Below are positions 9,048-21,051 of a stretch of 64,000 nt of DNA, piece after piece; position 1 is the stretch's first letter, and each line of letters begins with the position of its first letter. Source of the stretch: Candidatus Campylobacter infans (GTDB lineage Bacteria > Campylobacterota > Campylobacteria > Campylobacterales > Campylobacteraceae); contig SPMW01000004.1 of the NCBI GenBank assembly GCA_009827235.1, positions 1 to 64,000 of the forward strand, read 5' to 3'. The translations under genes were made by a program, and so were the position numbers. The notes under the pieces are model-generated. The model worked only from the letters and a program-made list of their open reading frames with translations, was not told the DNA's origin and searched no databases.

Positions 9048-10730
9048 TTAAATATATTTTGGCAAAATCACTTCAAGCGTTTTTTCGCCATTTTCGTTTA
9101 TTTCATTTATTTGTATATCGTCATTTTCATAGGCGCGTTTTGCGCTTTTGGCGCGATTTTGTGAGCCATTGCCACCGCCTTGTTTTGCGTCTGAAAAGTT
9201 CATTTGCACATCACTATATCCCATATTTACAAGGCTATTTTTAAACTCAGCTTGATTAGCCACGAAAAGTTGCATTGTTTGGGCGTTGCTTGTGATGTTG
9301 ATGTGTAGATTATTTGCGCGACTTATCATCGTTACGCTTACCTCGCCAAGCTCAGCTGGATTTAGCACCATCGCAATGCGCGTAATCGGCGGTTTATAAT
9401 CGTTTATTTTTTGTGCCATCTCAGCAGCAAAACTTCGCACACTTGAAATTTGTGTTTCTTTGCTTATATTTTTTAATTTAGCATTTAGCATAATATCTTT
9501 TAAGATGCTTTGTTCGCTTGATTTTATCGTGCTTTGCTCGTTTTGTGTGCTTTGGGCGTCATTTGTGAAATTTTCAAAATTGCTAGGCGTGCTAGGATCT
9601 TGTAATGGCGTGCTAGCATTTTGGGCTGCTTTTTTAGAAATCGCATCTAAATAGCTATCAATCGTGGCATCATTTGATTTATTTTTTAGGCAAATAGGCG
9701 TGCTTTTAGGCTCAGTTTTTATTTGAGTATCATTTAAAAGCGCTTTTAAATCATTGCCTACTTTTTTGTCCTCATTTAATGCTAAAATCAAGCTTTCATT
9801 TAAAGCGGAATTTTTGCTAAATTTAAGCTCTTTTGGCTCTGTTTTTAAGACATTTTTAGCTTCATTTACTCCGTTTAAAAGCTTGGCAAGATTGTATTTT
9901 GGATTATTTAAGTTTTGTTTGCTTTTTTGCTCGTTTGCCTTGCTTAGACTAAGAGAAACATTATCAAAAAAGCCCTTTAAATTAAGATTTTTAAACTCAC
10001 TTTGAAGTGCTTTTATATCGCTATTTGTTATGCTAATTTTGCTTAAATTTAGCCCAAATTTATCAGCGATTTTTATTAAATCTTCTAAACTTTTTATGCT
10101 CTTTATTTGTGCCACATTTATTTCGGTGTTTAAAATTTTATTAAGTTTATCATCGCCTGTGGCTAGCTTATCTAGCAAGCCTAAAATTTTCATAAATTTT
10201 GCTGATTCTAGCGCGCTTTGGCTATCATCACTTAGTGGGTTTGTTATTAGCGCGCCAGCCGTTACTGCTGATAAATCGTCATTTATTAAGGTTGCAAGAG
10301 CCGAATTATTTAAAATTTGCGTATTATTTTCGCCATCGTTTTTTGAAATTTCATTATTGTTATTTTTTGTTTGGGTTTGGTTTTCATTTAAAAGATCTTT
10401 TAGCTTTGTTGGATTTTGCGGATTTTGATCTTGGCTTTGATCTTTTGTGCTTTCTTGGGTTTGGTTAGGGTTTGCGGGACTGGTTTGATTTTGGGCTTGA
10501 TTTTGGCTTTGTGTTTGATTTTGTGTTTGTGTTTGATTAGAGTTTGTGGGGCTGGTGGTTTGGGTTTGGGCTTTTTCATTAGTGCTGTTGTTAGCTTTTT
10601 TAATATCGTTTTTATGGACATTTTCAAGTAAAGTAGCTAGAAAATCTCCGCTTGTTTTGTTGCTTAATTTTTGAGTGGTTTGCTCGTTTGAAATAGCGTT
10701 TTTGCTTGATGTTGGCTTAAAATTTAGCAT
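9048..10730 (-). CDS. fliK: Flagellar hook-length control protein FliK
   Basis: FliK is exported through the flagellar apparatus, measures hook length and triggers the export specificity switch. The 560-residue protein has the expected layout: a low-complexity N-terminal half rich in Gln, Asn, Thr and Ser (around residues 50-130, QTQNQTQSQNQAQNQT), then a conserved C-terminal Flg_hook domain (about 440-520) with RIAMVLNPAELGEVSV and LFVANQAEFKNSL. The N-terminal SGDFLATLLENV resembles the FliK start. ATG 10730 has AGGATG just upstream. It is divergent from typA. C. jejuni FliK is similarly large and repetitive. Confidence 0.88.
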   Translation of the reverse strand: MLNFKPTSSKNAISNEQTTQKLSNKTSGDFLATLLENVHKNDIKKANNSTNEKAQTQTTSPTNSNQTQTQNQTQSQNQAQNQTSPANPNQTQESTKDQSQDQNPQNPTKLKDLLNENQTQTKNNNNEISKNDGENNTQILNNSALATLINDDLSAVTAGALITNPLSDDSQSALESAKFMKILGLLDKLATGDDKLNKILNTEINVAQIKSIKSLEDLIKIADKFGLNLSKISITNSDIKALQSEFKNLNLKGFFDNVSLSLSKANEQKSKQNLNNPKYNLAKLLNGVNEAKNVLKTEPKELKFSKNSALNESLILALNEDKKVGNDLKALLNDTQIKTEPKSTPICLKNKSNDATIDSYLDAISKKAAQNASTPLQDPSTPSNFENFTNDAQSTQNEQSTIKSSEQSILKDIMLNAKLKNISKETQISSVRSFAAEMAQKINDYKPPITRIAMVLNPAELGEVSVTMISRANNLHINITSNAQTMQLFVANQAEFKNSLVNMGYSDVQMNFSDAKQGGGNGSQNRAKSAKRAYENDDIQINEINENGEKTLEVILPKYI

Positions 10731-10792
10731 TTTTCATCCTTAAACTTTTCTAGCTTACACGCAAATTTTATTCCAAATTAAATAAAATCCGC

Positions 10793-10798
10793 TATAAT
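10793..10798 (+). promoter_or_regulatory. -10 box of typA promoter
   Basis: TATAAT in the context CCGC-TATAAT-CG, 38 bp upstream of the typA ATG, with AT-rich DNA upstream. It matches the Campylobacter sigma-70 pattern, which lacks a conserved -35. Confidence 0.65.
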
Positions 10799-10835
10799 CG
10801 CCCACTTTAAATTTAAGCAAAATCAAGGCAAAGCT

Positions 10836-12644
10836 ATGCAAAACATACGAAACATCGCCGTTATCGCCCATGTCGATCACGGCAAAACAACTATGGTCGA
10901 TGAGCTTTTAAAGCAATCAGGCACTTTTGATGAAAGAGCAAATATCGCCGAGCGCGTAATGGATAGCAATGATATAGAAAAAGAACGCGGCATTACCATA
11001 CTTTCTAAAAACACCGCCATAACTTATAAAGATTATAAAATCAATATCATCGATACTCCCGGACACGCTGATTTTGGCGGAGAGGTTGAGCGCGTGCTTA
11101 AAATGGTCGATGGCGTGCTTTTGCTTGTCGATGCGCAAGAAGGCGTAATGCCACAAACAAAATTTGTGGTCAAAAAGGCGTTAAATCTTGGATTAAAACC
11201 GATTGTGGTGGTTAATAAAATCGACAAGCCAGCCGCTGATCCAGATCGCGTGATAAATGAAATTTTTGATTTATTTGTGGCTCTTGGGGCAAATGACGAG
11301 CAGTTGGAATTTGCCGTGGTTTATGCAGCAGCAAAAAACGGCTATGCAAAATTAAACTTAGACGATGCAAATGAAAATATGATACCTTTATTTGAAACAA
11401 TAATCGAGCGCGTGCCAGCTCCAAGCGGCAACGAAGAAAACGCCTTACAAGTTCAAGTTTTCACACTAGATTATGATAATTATGTCGGTAAAATCGGCAT
11501 TGCACGCATTTTTAATGGCAAAATCTCAAAAAACGCAAGCGTAATGCTAGCAAAAGCAGATGGGACAAAAACGCAAGGTCGCATTAGCAAATTAATTGGC
11601 TTTATGGGCTTAGAGCGCACAGAAATCACCCAAGCAAGCGCAGGCGATATTGTAGCAATTGCTGGCTTTGAAAGCTTAGATGTAGGCGATAGCGTGGTTG
11701 ATCCAGCTAATCCTATGCCACTTGACCCGCTACATATTGAAGAGCCAACCCTTAGCGTGGTTTTTAGCGTAAATGATGGCCCACTAGCTGGGAGCGAGGG
11801 CAAGTTTGTAACAAGCAATAAAATCGCAGAACGCTTAGAAGCAGAAATGAAAACAAATATCGCGATGAAATACGAAAATATCGGCGAAGGCAAGTTTAAA
11901 GTAAGCGGGCGCGGGGAGTTGCAAATTACAATTTTGGCTGAAAATATGCGTAGAGAAGGTTTTGAGTTTTGTCTTGGCAGGCCTGAGGTTATCGTGCGTG
12001 AAATTGATGGCGTTAAATGCGAACCTTATGAGCTTTTAGTAATTGATGCCCCAGATGATTGCACTGGCGCTGTAATAGAAAAACTAGGCAAAAGAAAGGC
12101 TGAAATGACAGCGATGAACCCAACAGGCGATGGGCAAACGCGCATAGAGTTTGAAATCCCAGCGCGCGGGTTAATTGGCTTTCGCTCGCAATTTTTAACA
12201 GATACTAGGGGTGAGGGCGTAATGAATCATAGTTTTTTGGAATTTCGTCCGCTTAGTGGAGCAGCCATTCATCGCAGTAACGGCGCGCTAGTGAGTATGG
12301 AAAATGGCGTAGCACTTGCTTATTCGTTATGGAATTTACAAGAGCGCGGCGTGTTATTTAATGAGCCACAAGATAAGGTTTATATAGGTATGATAATAGG
12401 CGAGCATAGCCGTCCAAACGACCTTGAAGTAAATCCTATAAAAGGCAAAAACCTAACAAATGTCCGCGCCAGTGGCAGCGATGATGCCATCAAGCTAGTT
12501 CCACCGCGCAAAAATACGCTTGAGCGCGCGCTTGAATGGATAGAAGATGATGAATTAGTAGAAGTTACGCCTAAAAATATCCGTATAAGAAAAAAATATT
12601 TAGATCCAAACATAAGAAAAAGAATGGCAAAAGCAAACGCTTAA
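10836..12644 (+). CDS. typA: GTP-binding translational regulator TypA/BipA
   Basis: Ribosome-associated translational GTPase of the EF-G/LepA superfamily, involved in stress responses and 50S assembly. The 602-residue length is normal. G motifs are visible: G1 AHVDHGKTT near residues 10-18, the G2 region RGIT, G3 DTPGHADF and G4 NKID. The C-terminal half contains the BipA-specific domain ([18 protein letters not shown] and the Gly-Arg-rich [14 protein letters not shown]). A consensus TATAAT precedes the gene. It is followed by a 22-bp palindrome and an AT-rich spacer. Confidence 0.97.
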   Translation: MQNIRNIAVIAHVDHGKTTMVDELLKQSGTFDERANIAERVMDSNDIEKERGITILSKNTAITYKDYKINIIDTPGHADFGGEVERVLKMVDGVLLLVDAQEGVMPQTKFVVKKALNLGLKPIVVVNKIDKPAADPDRVINEIFDLFVALGANDEQLEFAVVYAAAKNGYAKLNLDDANENMIPLFETIIERVPAPSGNEENALQVQVFTLDYDNYVGKIGIARIFNGKISKNASVMLAKADGTKTQGRISKLIGFMGLERTEITQASAGDIVAIAGFESLDVGDSVVDPANPMPLDPLHIEEPTLSVVFSVNDGPLAGSEGKFVTSNKIAERLEAEMKTNIAMKYENIGEGKFKVSGRGELQITILAENMRREGFEFCLGRPEVIVREIDGVKCEPYELLVIDAPDDCTGAVIEKLGKRKAEMTAMNPTGDGQTRIEFEIPARGLIGFRSQFLTDTRGEGVMNHSFLEFRPLSGAAIHRSNGALVSMENGVALAYSLWNLQERGVLFNEPQDKVYIGMIIGEHSRPNDLEVNPIKGKNLTNVRASGSDDAIKLVPPRKNTLERALEWIEDDELVEVTPKNIRIRKKYLDPNIRKRMAKANA

Positions 12645-12646
12645 AC

Positions 12647-12668
12647 TTAAAATTTGGCCAAATTTTAA
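12647..12668. terminator. 22-bp perfect palindrome after typA
   Basis: TTAAAATTTGG and its exact complement start 2 bp after the typA stop. With only a GGCC centre the hairpin is weak, so termination is tentative. The remaining spacer to 12829 is repeats of the AAATTTTAAAA type with no gene. Confidence 0.35.
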
Positions 12669-12829
12669 AAATCTAAATTAAAATTTTAAAATTTGGCTTA
12701 ATCTAAAAAGCACGCAAATTTTAAAATTTACTCTATGAAATTTTAAACAAATTAAAATTTTGGTTTAAAATTTTAAATATTTTAGAATAATTTAGGCAAG
12801 TTAAATGATGAATTTAAGAGGCTGTTATA

Positions 12830-12868
12830 AAATTTTTAGCCCAAATTTTTAGCCCAAATTTTTAGCCC
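12830..12868. repeat. Three perfect tandem copies of a 13-bp repeat
   Basis: AAATTTTTAGCCC occurs three times without change just beyond the 3' end of the phosphoribosyltransferase gene. The unit length of 13 bp is the same as in the array at 57.3 kb. Confidence 0.85.
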
Positions 12869-12882
12869 CAGTTTTGGTAAGC

Positions 12883-14247
12883 TTAACTATGTTCTATGAT
12901 TCTTGCTTTTATTTCATCAAAGCTGCTTTTACGCAAAATTTCACCATTTTTAAAGACAGGTTCTAGCTCATTTTTTTGATTTTTTAATTCATCGGCTCTT
13001 ATGGTATGATAAACGCCATCTTTTTTAATCAAGGCCAAAACGCCAGCTTTTGAGCGTTTAGTCATATCGGTATTTGGAGCTTTGAAAACATCTTGCCAGC
13101 TTATGCCATCTTTACTAATCGCGCTTGCTTTCATGGCAAAACGCAAGGTATCGCGGTTTAAATGCTGTAAAAGCGCGCCACCCATACCAAAATTAATATT
13201 TGAAGCACTAATGTGGCGCATTTTTAGCTCATTTAATATATCATTAAGGCTTTCGGGCGTAATGCCATCGCCATAAATCAAACGCACAAAAGGCGGTAAA
13301 AGTTTATAGCCTTTATCATTTATGCTATAACCTGTATGGCTCATAATGCGTTCTAAGCACGCGCTAGCCATCATTACTGGATTGCCACTATCAGGGCGAA
13401 GCACCACGCGCCCACCACGCTTTTTAATCTCATCAAAATTTTTAGCCCATAAATCAATAGCATTTAGCGCATCATAGCTATCAATAACGCAAGCAAAAAC
13501 TCCATCGCCAAAACGCTCACACATATTTTTAAAAGCATTAATTTCGCCATCTTTGCCCCAGGCTGTCATTGTGCTATGCTCGCTAGCTGGTATGCTAATG
13601 GCTGGCATTTGCCCTCCATAATACTTCATAGCAAAAAGCGCGCCCGCGATAGTATCAGAACCACCAAAATTTAATAAATGCGCGCTCCCGCCAATGCTAG
13701 CACTTTCAAAACTAGAAGCACCGCGCGCACCAAAATCATGCAAGGCAAATTGCGCATCTGCCTCATCGCCCGTTTCATCTAAAAAACGCAAAATCGTTTG
13801 CTTACAAAAATAGCTTTGAGTAGCAACTGCCACAGGATACCAAATAGAGCGCAAAAGCGCCGTTTCTATCCAGCCTACTATCCACGGCACCTTTTCATCT
13901 GTGTTTTGAACTTGTAAAAGCACATTTTCAGTGCCTATTATTGCGCCTTCTTTTAAAGATTCAATGCTAACTGGCAAAGCTCCGCCATGCTCTTTTAATA
14001 TATACTCCCAGCCTTGTTTATTAAATGGCATACCATGAGCCTTAGAAAACTCGCAAGCCTCGCTTATATTTTCAGCTGTGATTTTTTGGCTTAAATATTT
14101 TATTAAAAAGGCTTGCAAGCCATAAAATATCAAGCGATTCCATCGTCCGCCGCGACTTTCTATGTAAGAATTTACAAATTTTATATCTTTTGGATATTGT
14201 AAATAATGCGATAATTTATAACTATCTGTATTTAATATAGGATTCAA
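12883..14247 (-). CDS. nadV: Nicotinamide phosphoribosyltransferase (NadV/NAMPT family)
   Basis: Predicted to join nicotinamide (or nicotinate) to PRPP, giving the mononucleotide for NAD salvage. The 454-residue protein resembles NAMPT/NadV more than bacterial PncB: HDFGARGASS (around residue 170), SIPASEHSTM, VLRPDSGNPV with the conserved Asp of the phosphoribosyl site, and INFGMGGALLQH near the C-terminal third. Asp rather than a substituted residue at the start of HDFGARG and the YGDGIT segment fit the NAMPT-like subfamily. It lies 22 bp downstream of gyrB on the same strand, an unusual position. No NMN adenylyltransferase or Nudix partner is adjacent. Nicotinamide preference is inferred. 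Confidence 0.87.
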   Translation of the reverse strand: MNPILNTDSYKLSHYLQYPKDIKFVNSYIESRGGRWNRLIFYGLQAFLIKYLSQKITAENISEACEFSKAHGMPFNKQGWEYILKEHGGALPVSIESLKEGAIIGTENVLLQVQNTDEKVPWIVGWIETALLRSIWYPVAVATQSYFCKQTILRFLDETGDEADAQFALHDFGARGASSFESASIGGSAHLLNFGGSDTIAGALFAMKYYGGQMPAISIPASEHSTMTAWGKDGEINAFKNMCERFGDGVFACVIDSYDALNAIDLWAKNFDEIKKRGGRVVLRPDSGNPVMMASACLERIMSHTGYSINDKGYKLLPPFVRLIYGDGITPESLNDILNELKMRHISASNINFGMGGALLQHLNRDTLRFAMKASAISKDGISWQDVFKAPNTDMTKRSKAGVLALIKKDGVYHTIRADELKNQKNELEPVFKNGEILRKSSFDEIKARIIEHS

Positions 14248-14269
14248 AATTTAGCCTTTTAAAATTTCA

Positions 14270-17664
<3,395 letters not shown>

Positions 17665-17729
17665 AAAAGCTCCTTGGTTTTTTTATTTTTGCTTATTTTA
17701 GTTTTATAAATTTTATATTATTAAGCTGT

Positions 17730-17815
17730 GTGAAATTTTGAAAAATGGCTTAAAATTATTAAATATTAATATTTTGGCCGTTAAAATTTTTAAAATTTTA
17801 TTCACATAATTTCAC
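17730..17815. other. DnaA-box-like cluster, dnaA-dnaN spacer (possible oriC2)
   Basis: The spacer holds one GTGAA (17730-17734) and two close TTCAC motifs (17801-17805 and 17811-17815) within very AT-rich DNA containing TTAAAATTTTTAAAATTTT stretches that could unwind. TTCAC is the core I recall for epsilonproteobacterial DnaA boxes. In C. jejuni and H. pylori a DnaA-dependent unwinding region lies beside dnaA on this side. Function is inferred. Confidence 0.55.
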
Positions 17816-19149
17816 TATTTTTGCTCTAAAATTTTATTTTTTATCTCTTCTAATCTTATTTTGAAAACTTCATTTGTGTCTATTAGTTCATTTATTTTTT
17901 TTATGTTATGGCTTACGGCGCTATGATCTTTTAGGCCAAAATGCGTGGCTAATGCGGGCATGGAATTTGGTGTTAGGTTTTTGGCTAAATATATGCAAAT
18001 CCTGCGCGCTTCTACGATTTTTTTAGTTTTATTTTTGCTTTTTATTTCACTTATTTTTATGTTTAATTCTTTGGCTACTAAGTTTATTATTTCTTCTAAA
18101 TTTGTGCTATTTTTTTGTATTTTGATTTTATCTTTTATGCGATTTTTGGCAAAATCTAGCGTGATTTCTTCATTCATTATCCTACTATATGCGCCAAATT
18201 CCAAAATCGTCCCTTCAATCTCTCTAATATCATCGCCCATATTTGTAGCCATATAATTTATTACATCATCTTTTAAAATAATTTTATCAAATTTACATTT
18301 TGCTTTTATGATGCGTATTTTTGTATCTAGCTCAGGTGGCGTTATATCAGCTACTAAGCCGCTTTCAAAACGAGAAATTAAACGCTCTTCAAAACCTTTT
18401 AAATATTTTGGATGTTTATCGCAAGTAAGCGCTATTTGTGCTTTTTTTTCACGCAATTCATTAAAGGTGTGAAAAAACTCTTCTTGGACTTTATTTGATT
18501 TTGTAGCCAAAAATTGAACATCATCTATTAATAAAACATTAGTATTTCGGTATTTGTCTTTAAATTTTAACATAGTTTGGCTAGCTACATTTGCTATAAA
18601 ATCATTATAAAATTGCTCACTTGTTATGTAGGTTACATTAAGACCGCGTTGTAAGCAATAATGCCCGATTGATTGAAGTAAATGTGTTTTGCCAAGCCCA
18701 GTAGAGCCGTAAATAAAAAGCGGGTTATAACTTTTGCCCGGATTTTTTGCCACATTTAATGCCACTTCATAAGCGTAATGATTGCTATCGCCTACGATGA
18801 AATTATCAAAGGTTAAAAACTCATCTAAAACTAAACTTTGTTTTTTTATATTTTCAATATCAATGCTTGGTTTTTTGCTGGTTTTTTGGTTAGGTTTGTT
18901 GCTTAAAATTTTAATTGTAGGGCGTTTATTTAAAATTTTTTCAAACTCAGTGCTAAAATCATTGCCGTATTTTGTGCTTATAAACTTAGCAAGTATTTCA
19001 TTAGGCGCGATAAATATTATATTTTCATCATTTGAAAGCTTTACATCAAAACTTATTTGTGCTATGTATGGGTTATTGTTTTTTAGTTTTGAAAGTATGG
19101 TATTTGCTGCGCTTTCTAACACTCTAAACCTTTTTGAAAATTCACGCAT
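17815..19149 (-). CDS. dnaA: Chromosomal replication initiator DnaA
   Basis: Binds DnaA boxes and opens oriC, then recruits the DnaB helicase. The 444-residue protein has domain I (about 1-85), a short Lys/Asn/Ser linker (85-108), the AAA+ domain with Walker A GSTGLGKT (148-155), Walker B LLIDDVQF and sensor motifs (RLISRFESGLVADITPP), and a C-terminal domain IV with the DNA-binding signature THFGLKDHSAVSHNIKKI. The ATG at 19149 has no clear Shine-Dalgarno; family alignments would be needed to exclude an alternative start. It is flanked on both sides by DnaA-box-like clusters. Confidence 0.98.
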   Translation of the reverse strand: MREFSKRFRVLESAANTILSKLKNNNPYIAQISFDVKLSNDENIIFIAPNEILAKFISTKYGNDFSTEFEKILNKRPTIKILSNKPNQKTSKKPSIDIENIKKQSLVLDEFLTFDNFIVGDSNHYAYEVALNVAKNPGKSYNPLFIYGSTGLGKTHLLQSIGHYCLQRGLNVTYITSEQFYNDFIANVASQTMLKFKDKYRNTNVLLIDDVQFLATKSNKVQEEFFHTFNELREKKAQIALTCDKHPKYLKGFEERLISRFESGLVADITPPELDTKIRIIKAKCKFDKIILKDDVINYMATNMGDDIREIEGTILEFGAYSRIMNEEITLDFAKNRIKDKIKIQKNSTNLEEIINLVAKELNIKISEIKSKNKTKKIVEARRICIYLAKNLTPNSMPALATHFGLKDHSAVSHNIKKINELIDTNEVFKIRLEEIKNKILEQK

Positions 19150-19184
19150 TCTAGCAAAATTATTTTAAATCTCTCTTAGTTTAT

Positions 19185-19337
19185 GTGAAAATTTATTCAT
19201 TAAAATGTGAAATTTTAGCTAGAATTACGAGTATAACGCGCTTAAATTTTCACATGTGAAAAAAGGGTGAAAATTTCGTGTTTTTTGTATAAAAAATTTG
19301 TATTTATGGGCTTTTTAGCCCTGTGAAAAAAGGTGAA
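19185..19337. other. DnaA-box cluster, dnaA-ruvC spacer (putative oriC)
   Basis: Seven GTGAA/TTCAC cores lie in about 150 bp: 19185-19189, 19207-19211, 19249-19253, 19256-19260, 19267-19271, 19323-19327 and 19333-19337. Two form the 16-bp perfect palindrome TTTTCACATGTGAAAA at 19247-19262. The density is well beyond the rest of the window. Together with the cluster on the other side of dnaA this resembles a bipartite Helicobacter-type origin. The last two cores overlap the start region of ruvC. Confidence 0.65.
19308..19321 (+). promoter_or_regulatory. GGGCT-TTTT-AGCCC hairpin ahead of ruvC
   Basis: A 5-bp GC stem with a TTTT loop ends just upstream of the GTG at 19323 and 19 bp before the favoured TTG start of ruvC. 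It lacks a following T-run, so it is more likely a leader structure than a terminator. Confidence 0.3.
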
Positions 19338-19340
19338 ATT

Positions 19341-19820
19341 TTGAATATTTTAGGCATAGATCCAGGGACTAAAAATTGCGGTTATGCGATAATTTGTAAA
19401 AATGGCAACACTTTAAATGCGCCAAAAAAATTACTAGAAGCAGGTTTAATTAAAATTTCAAAAGATAATTTACAAGCTCAAATATTAGAGCTTTGCCAAG
19501 GGCTTGATTTGATTTTTAAAGAGCATAAGATCGATGAGGTGGCTATTGAGGATATATTTTTTGCTTATAATCCTAAAACCGTGCTTAAATTAGCCCAATT
19601 CCGCGGAGCTTTAAGCCTAAAAATTTTACAAAATCACGGCACTTTTAGTCAATACACGCCCTTACAAGTAAAAAAAGCCCTAACAGGCAATGGCAAAGCC
19701 AGCAAAGAACAAGTTAGTTTTATGGTGCGTAAAATTTTAGGCATACAAAAAGAAATTAAACCACTTGATATCACAGATGCCATAGCCATAGCTTTAACGC
19801 ATAGTTTTAATTTGCGTTAA
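19341..19820 (+). CDS. ruvC: Holliday junction endonuclease RuvC
   Basis: Resolves Holliday junctions by paired nicking within the RuvABC complex. The N-terminus carries the first catalytic Asp in [23 protein letters not shown] supplies the catalytic Glu and [11 protein letters not shown] the C-terminal acidic residues. I prefer the TTG start at 19341 (about 159 residues), because AAGG lies exactly 7 nt upstream and the protein then begins MNILGIDPG as in relatives. A GTG at 19323 would add six residues but has no ribosome binding site. It diverges from dnaA across the putative origin. Confidence 0.95.
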   Translation: MNILGIDPGTKNCGYAIICKNGNTLNAPKKLLEAGLIKISKDNLQAQILELCQGLDLIFKEHKIDEVAIEDIFFAYNPKTVLKLAQFRGALSLKILQNHGTFSQYTPLQVKKALTGNGKASKEQVSFMVRKILGIQKEIKPLDITDAIAIALTHSFNLR

Positions 19821-19829
19821 TTTATAAAA

Positions 19830-20627
19830 TTATTTATTTAATCGCAAAATATAGCTATTTTTGCCTTTATTTAGCGTGGTTTTATAATTTGAGTTTAGGT
19901 ATAAAACAACGCGGTAAAATTTGCCGTGAGAGCCGATTATTAAGCTATTTACAGGGATATTCTCAAAGGTATTTGTTTGCGTGGCATAATCTCTTGCGCG
20001 CTTAGCAAAATCAATAACAATCTTAGCCTTGTTTTTTTCATATTTTATATCATATCTTAGCATTTTATCGGCTGTTTTAAGAATAATCTTATCACTAAAA
20101 TTTTCAATAAAAAGTCTTTTTGCAAAACTAACTTTTATGCTTTGTTTTGTTGAAAGGGTTGAAATTTGCTCGCCCGTGTATTTGCTAGCGTTGTTGCCTA
20201 TTAATTCTCTTATGCTATTTGCTTGGCTTTGTTTAGTTTCTTTTGTGGCTAAATTTTGTGGGCTTTTAGTGGCGTTTTGCTCTGCTGTTTTTGCCATCTT
20301 GGTTGGTGGGTTTTGGGTGTTTGTTTTAATTTTTTCTTGTGTGCTAAGGATTAAATCATCTTGCCAATTTATGCTATAAGGCGCATTTACATTATAAGAG
20401 CGCAAAACTCCATCAACGCCTTTATAAACAAATAAAACCCTAACCAATTCTCGCGCATCGCTAGGCAAGTTTAAGCTAATGGATTTTAATGGGGCAAGTT
20501 CGTTTTTTACATTGCTTGTGTTCATATCTTTTGCGTTAATTTGTGTGGGAATGAAAGGATTATCCCTGCCGTTTAATGCTGTGCTTGCTAAAAATGCGAT
20601 AAATAATATAGTTTTTAAATATTTCAT
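19830..20627 (-). CDS. AMIN-domain periplasmic protein, CgpA-like glycoprotein
   Basis: A 265-residue exported protein: signal peptide (MKYLKTILFIAFLASTALNG), a Thr/Lys/Gln/Asn-rich low-complexity centre (about 97-140) and a C-terminal beta-rich AMIN-like domain (about 165-265; VSFAKRLFIENFSDKIILKT). The position just after an FtsB-like gene downstream of eno matches C. jejuni Cj1670c (CgpA), a known N-glycoprotein, from memory. Two bacterial N-glycosylation sequons (D/E-x-N-x-S/T) are present: D-M-N36-T-S and E-Q-N118-A-T. The start overlaps the end of the FtsB-like gene by 4 bp. Function unknown; AMIN domains bind the cell wall or secretin complexes. Confidence 0.8.
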   Translation of the reverse strand: MKYLKTILFIAFLASTALNGRDNPFIPTQINAKDMNTSNVKNELAPLKSISLNLPSDARELVRVLFVYKGVDGVLRSYNVNAPYSINWQDDLILSTQEKIKTNTQNPPTKMAKTAEQNATKSPQNLATKETKQSQANSIRELIGNNASKYTGEQISTLSTKQSIKVSFAKRLFIENFSDKIILKTADKMLRYDIKYEKNKAKIVIDFAKRARDYATQTNTFENIPVNSLIIGSHGKFYRVVLYLNSNYKTTLNKGKNSYILRLNK

Positions 20628-20902
20628 AATTTTCCTTCTTTATAACTAGGATCTAAGCCAATTAGTTCAAAATATTCTTTTTGCAAGATAGAATTTTGCT
20701 CTTGCATTTTTTTTACTTGCTTTTGTAAATGCTTTTTTTGCGTGTATAAATCATTTAACACATTATAACCTCGCGTCCCAAATAATATATTCCCATAATA
20801 CCACGCAAGCAAGCTCACAATAATAGCCAAAAAAATAAAAATAAAAACACTTTTTAGCTTTTGTTTGCCTTTTTTTGGTAAAGAGCTTTTTATTTCATTC
20901 AT
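20624..20902 (-). CDS. FtsB/DivIC-like septum formation initiator
   Basis: A 92-residue bitopic membrane protein: basic cytoplasmic N-terminus (KKGKQKLK), one transmembrane helix (about 19-38, FIFIFLAIIVSLLAWYYG), then a periplasmic coiled coil (about 50-80, LYTQKKHLQKQVKKMQEQN) and a short tail with the YFELIGLDP motif typical of FtsB/DivIC. It would act in the divisome with FtsL/FtsQ-type partners. It sits where C. jejuni has Cj1671c, between eno and the CgpA-like gene, and overlaps the latter by 4 bp. The upstream eno linkage is interrupted here by accessory genes. Confidence 0.8.
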   Translation of the reverse strand: MNEIKSSLPKKGKQKLKSVFIFIFLAIIVSLLAWYYGNILFGTRGYNVLNDLYTQKKHLQKQVKKMQEQNSILQKEYFELIGLDPSYKEGKL

Positions 20903-20925
20903 TTATAAACTTTAATCTAATTTTT

Positions 20926-21030
20926 TTACGGCAAAATCCGCGCCCTTTGTAAAGGACGCTCATAAATAAAATCATTTAAAAGCACTAAACCAAGCTGTTT
21001 TAATGCTTCTAATCTTACATCATCTTGCAT
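20926..21030 (-). pseudogene. Decayed N-terminal copy of the neighbouring acetyltransferase
   Basis: A 34-codon frame (ATG 21030 to TAA 20926) reads LKQLGLVLLNDFIYERP. It aligns with the start of the phase-variable acetyltransferase encoded about 1.1 kb upstream (LKKQGLLVFG...LNNFIFERPF), with an internal deletion of a few residues. The nucleotide runs AATGATTTTATTTATGAGCG and its counterpart are almost identical. After GAGCGTCC the frame diverges and stops. It looks like the leftover of a duplication or recombination event. Confidence 0.6.
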
Positions 21031-21051
21031 TTTTTACCTTGAAATTTTAAA

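Noticed and set aside
8930..9053. Recurring TTTTAAAATTTT stretches as a candidate repeat family or CRISPR
   Set aside because: Irregular spacing and extreme AT bias; the same motif is common in most spacers of this window and there are no cas genes.
10400..10631. Open frames opposite and alongside the FliK low-complexity region
   Set aside because: They arise from the Gln/Asn/Thr repeats of fliK in other frames; FliK explains the region.
12645..12829. Possible small RNA in the typA spacer
   Set aside because: Only AAATTTTAAAA-type low-complexity sequence and a weak palindrome; no promoter plus terminator pair.
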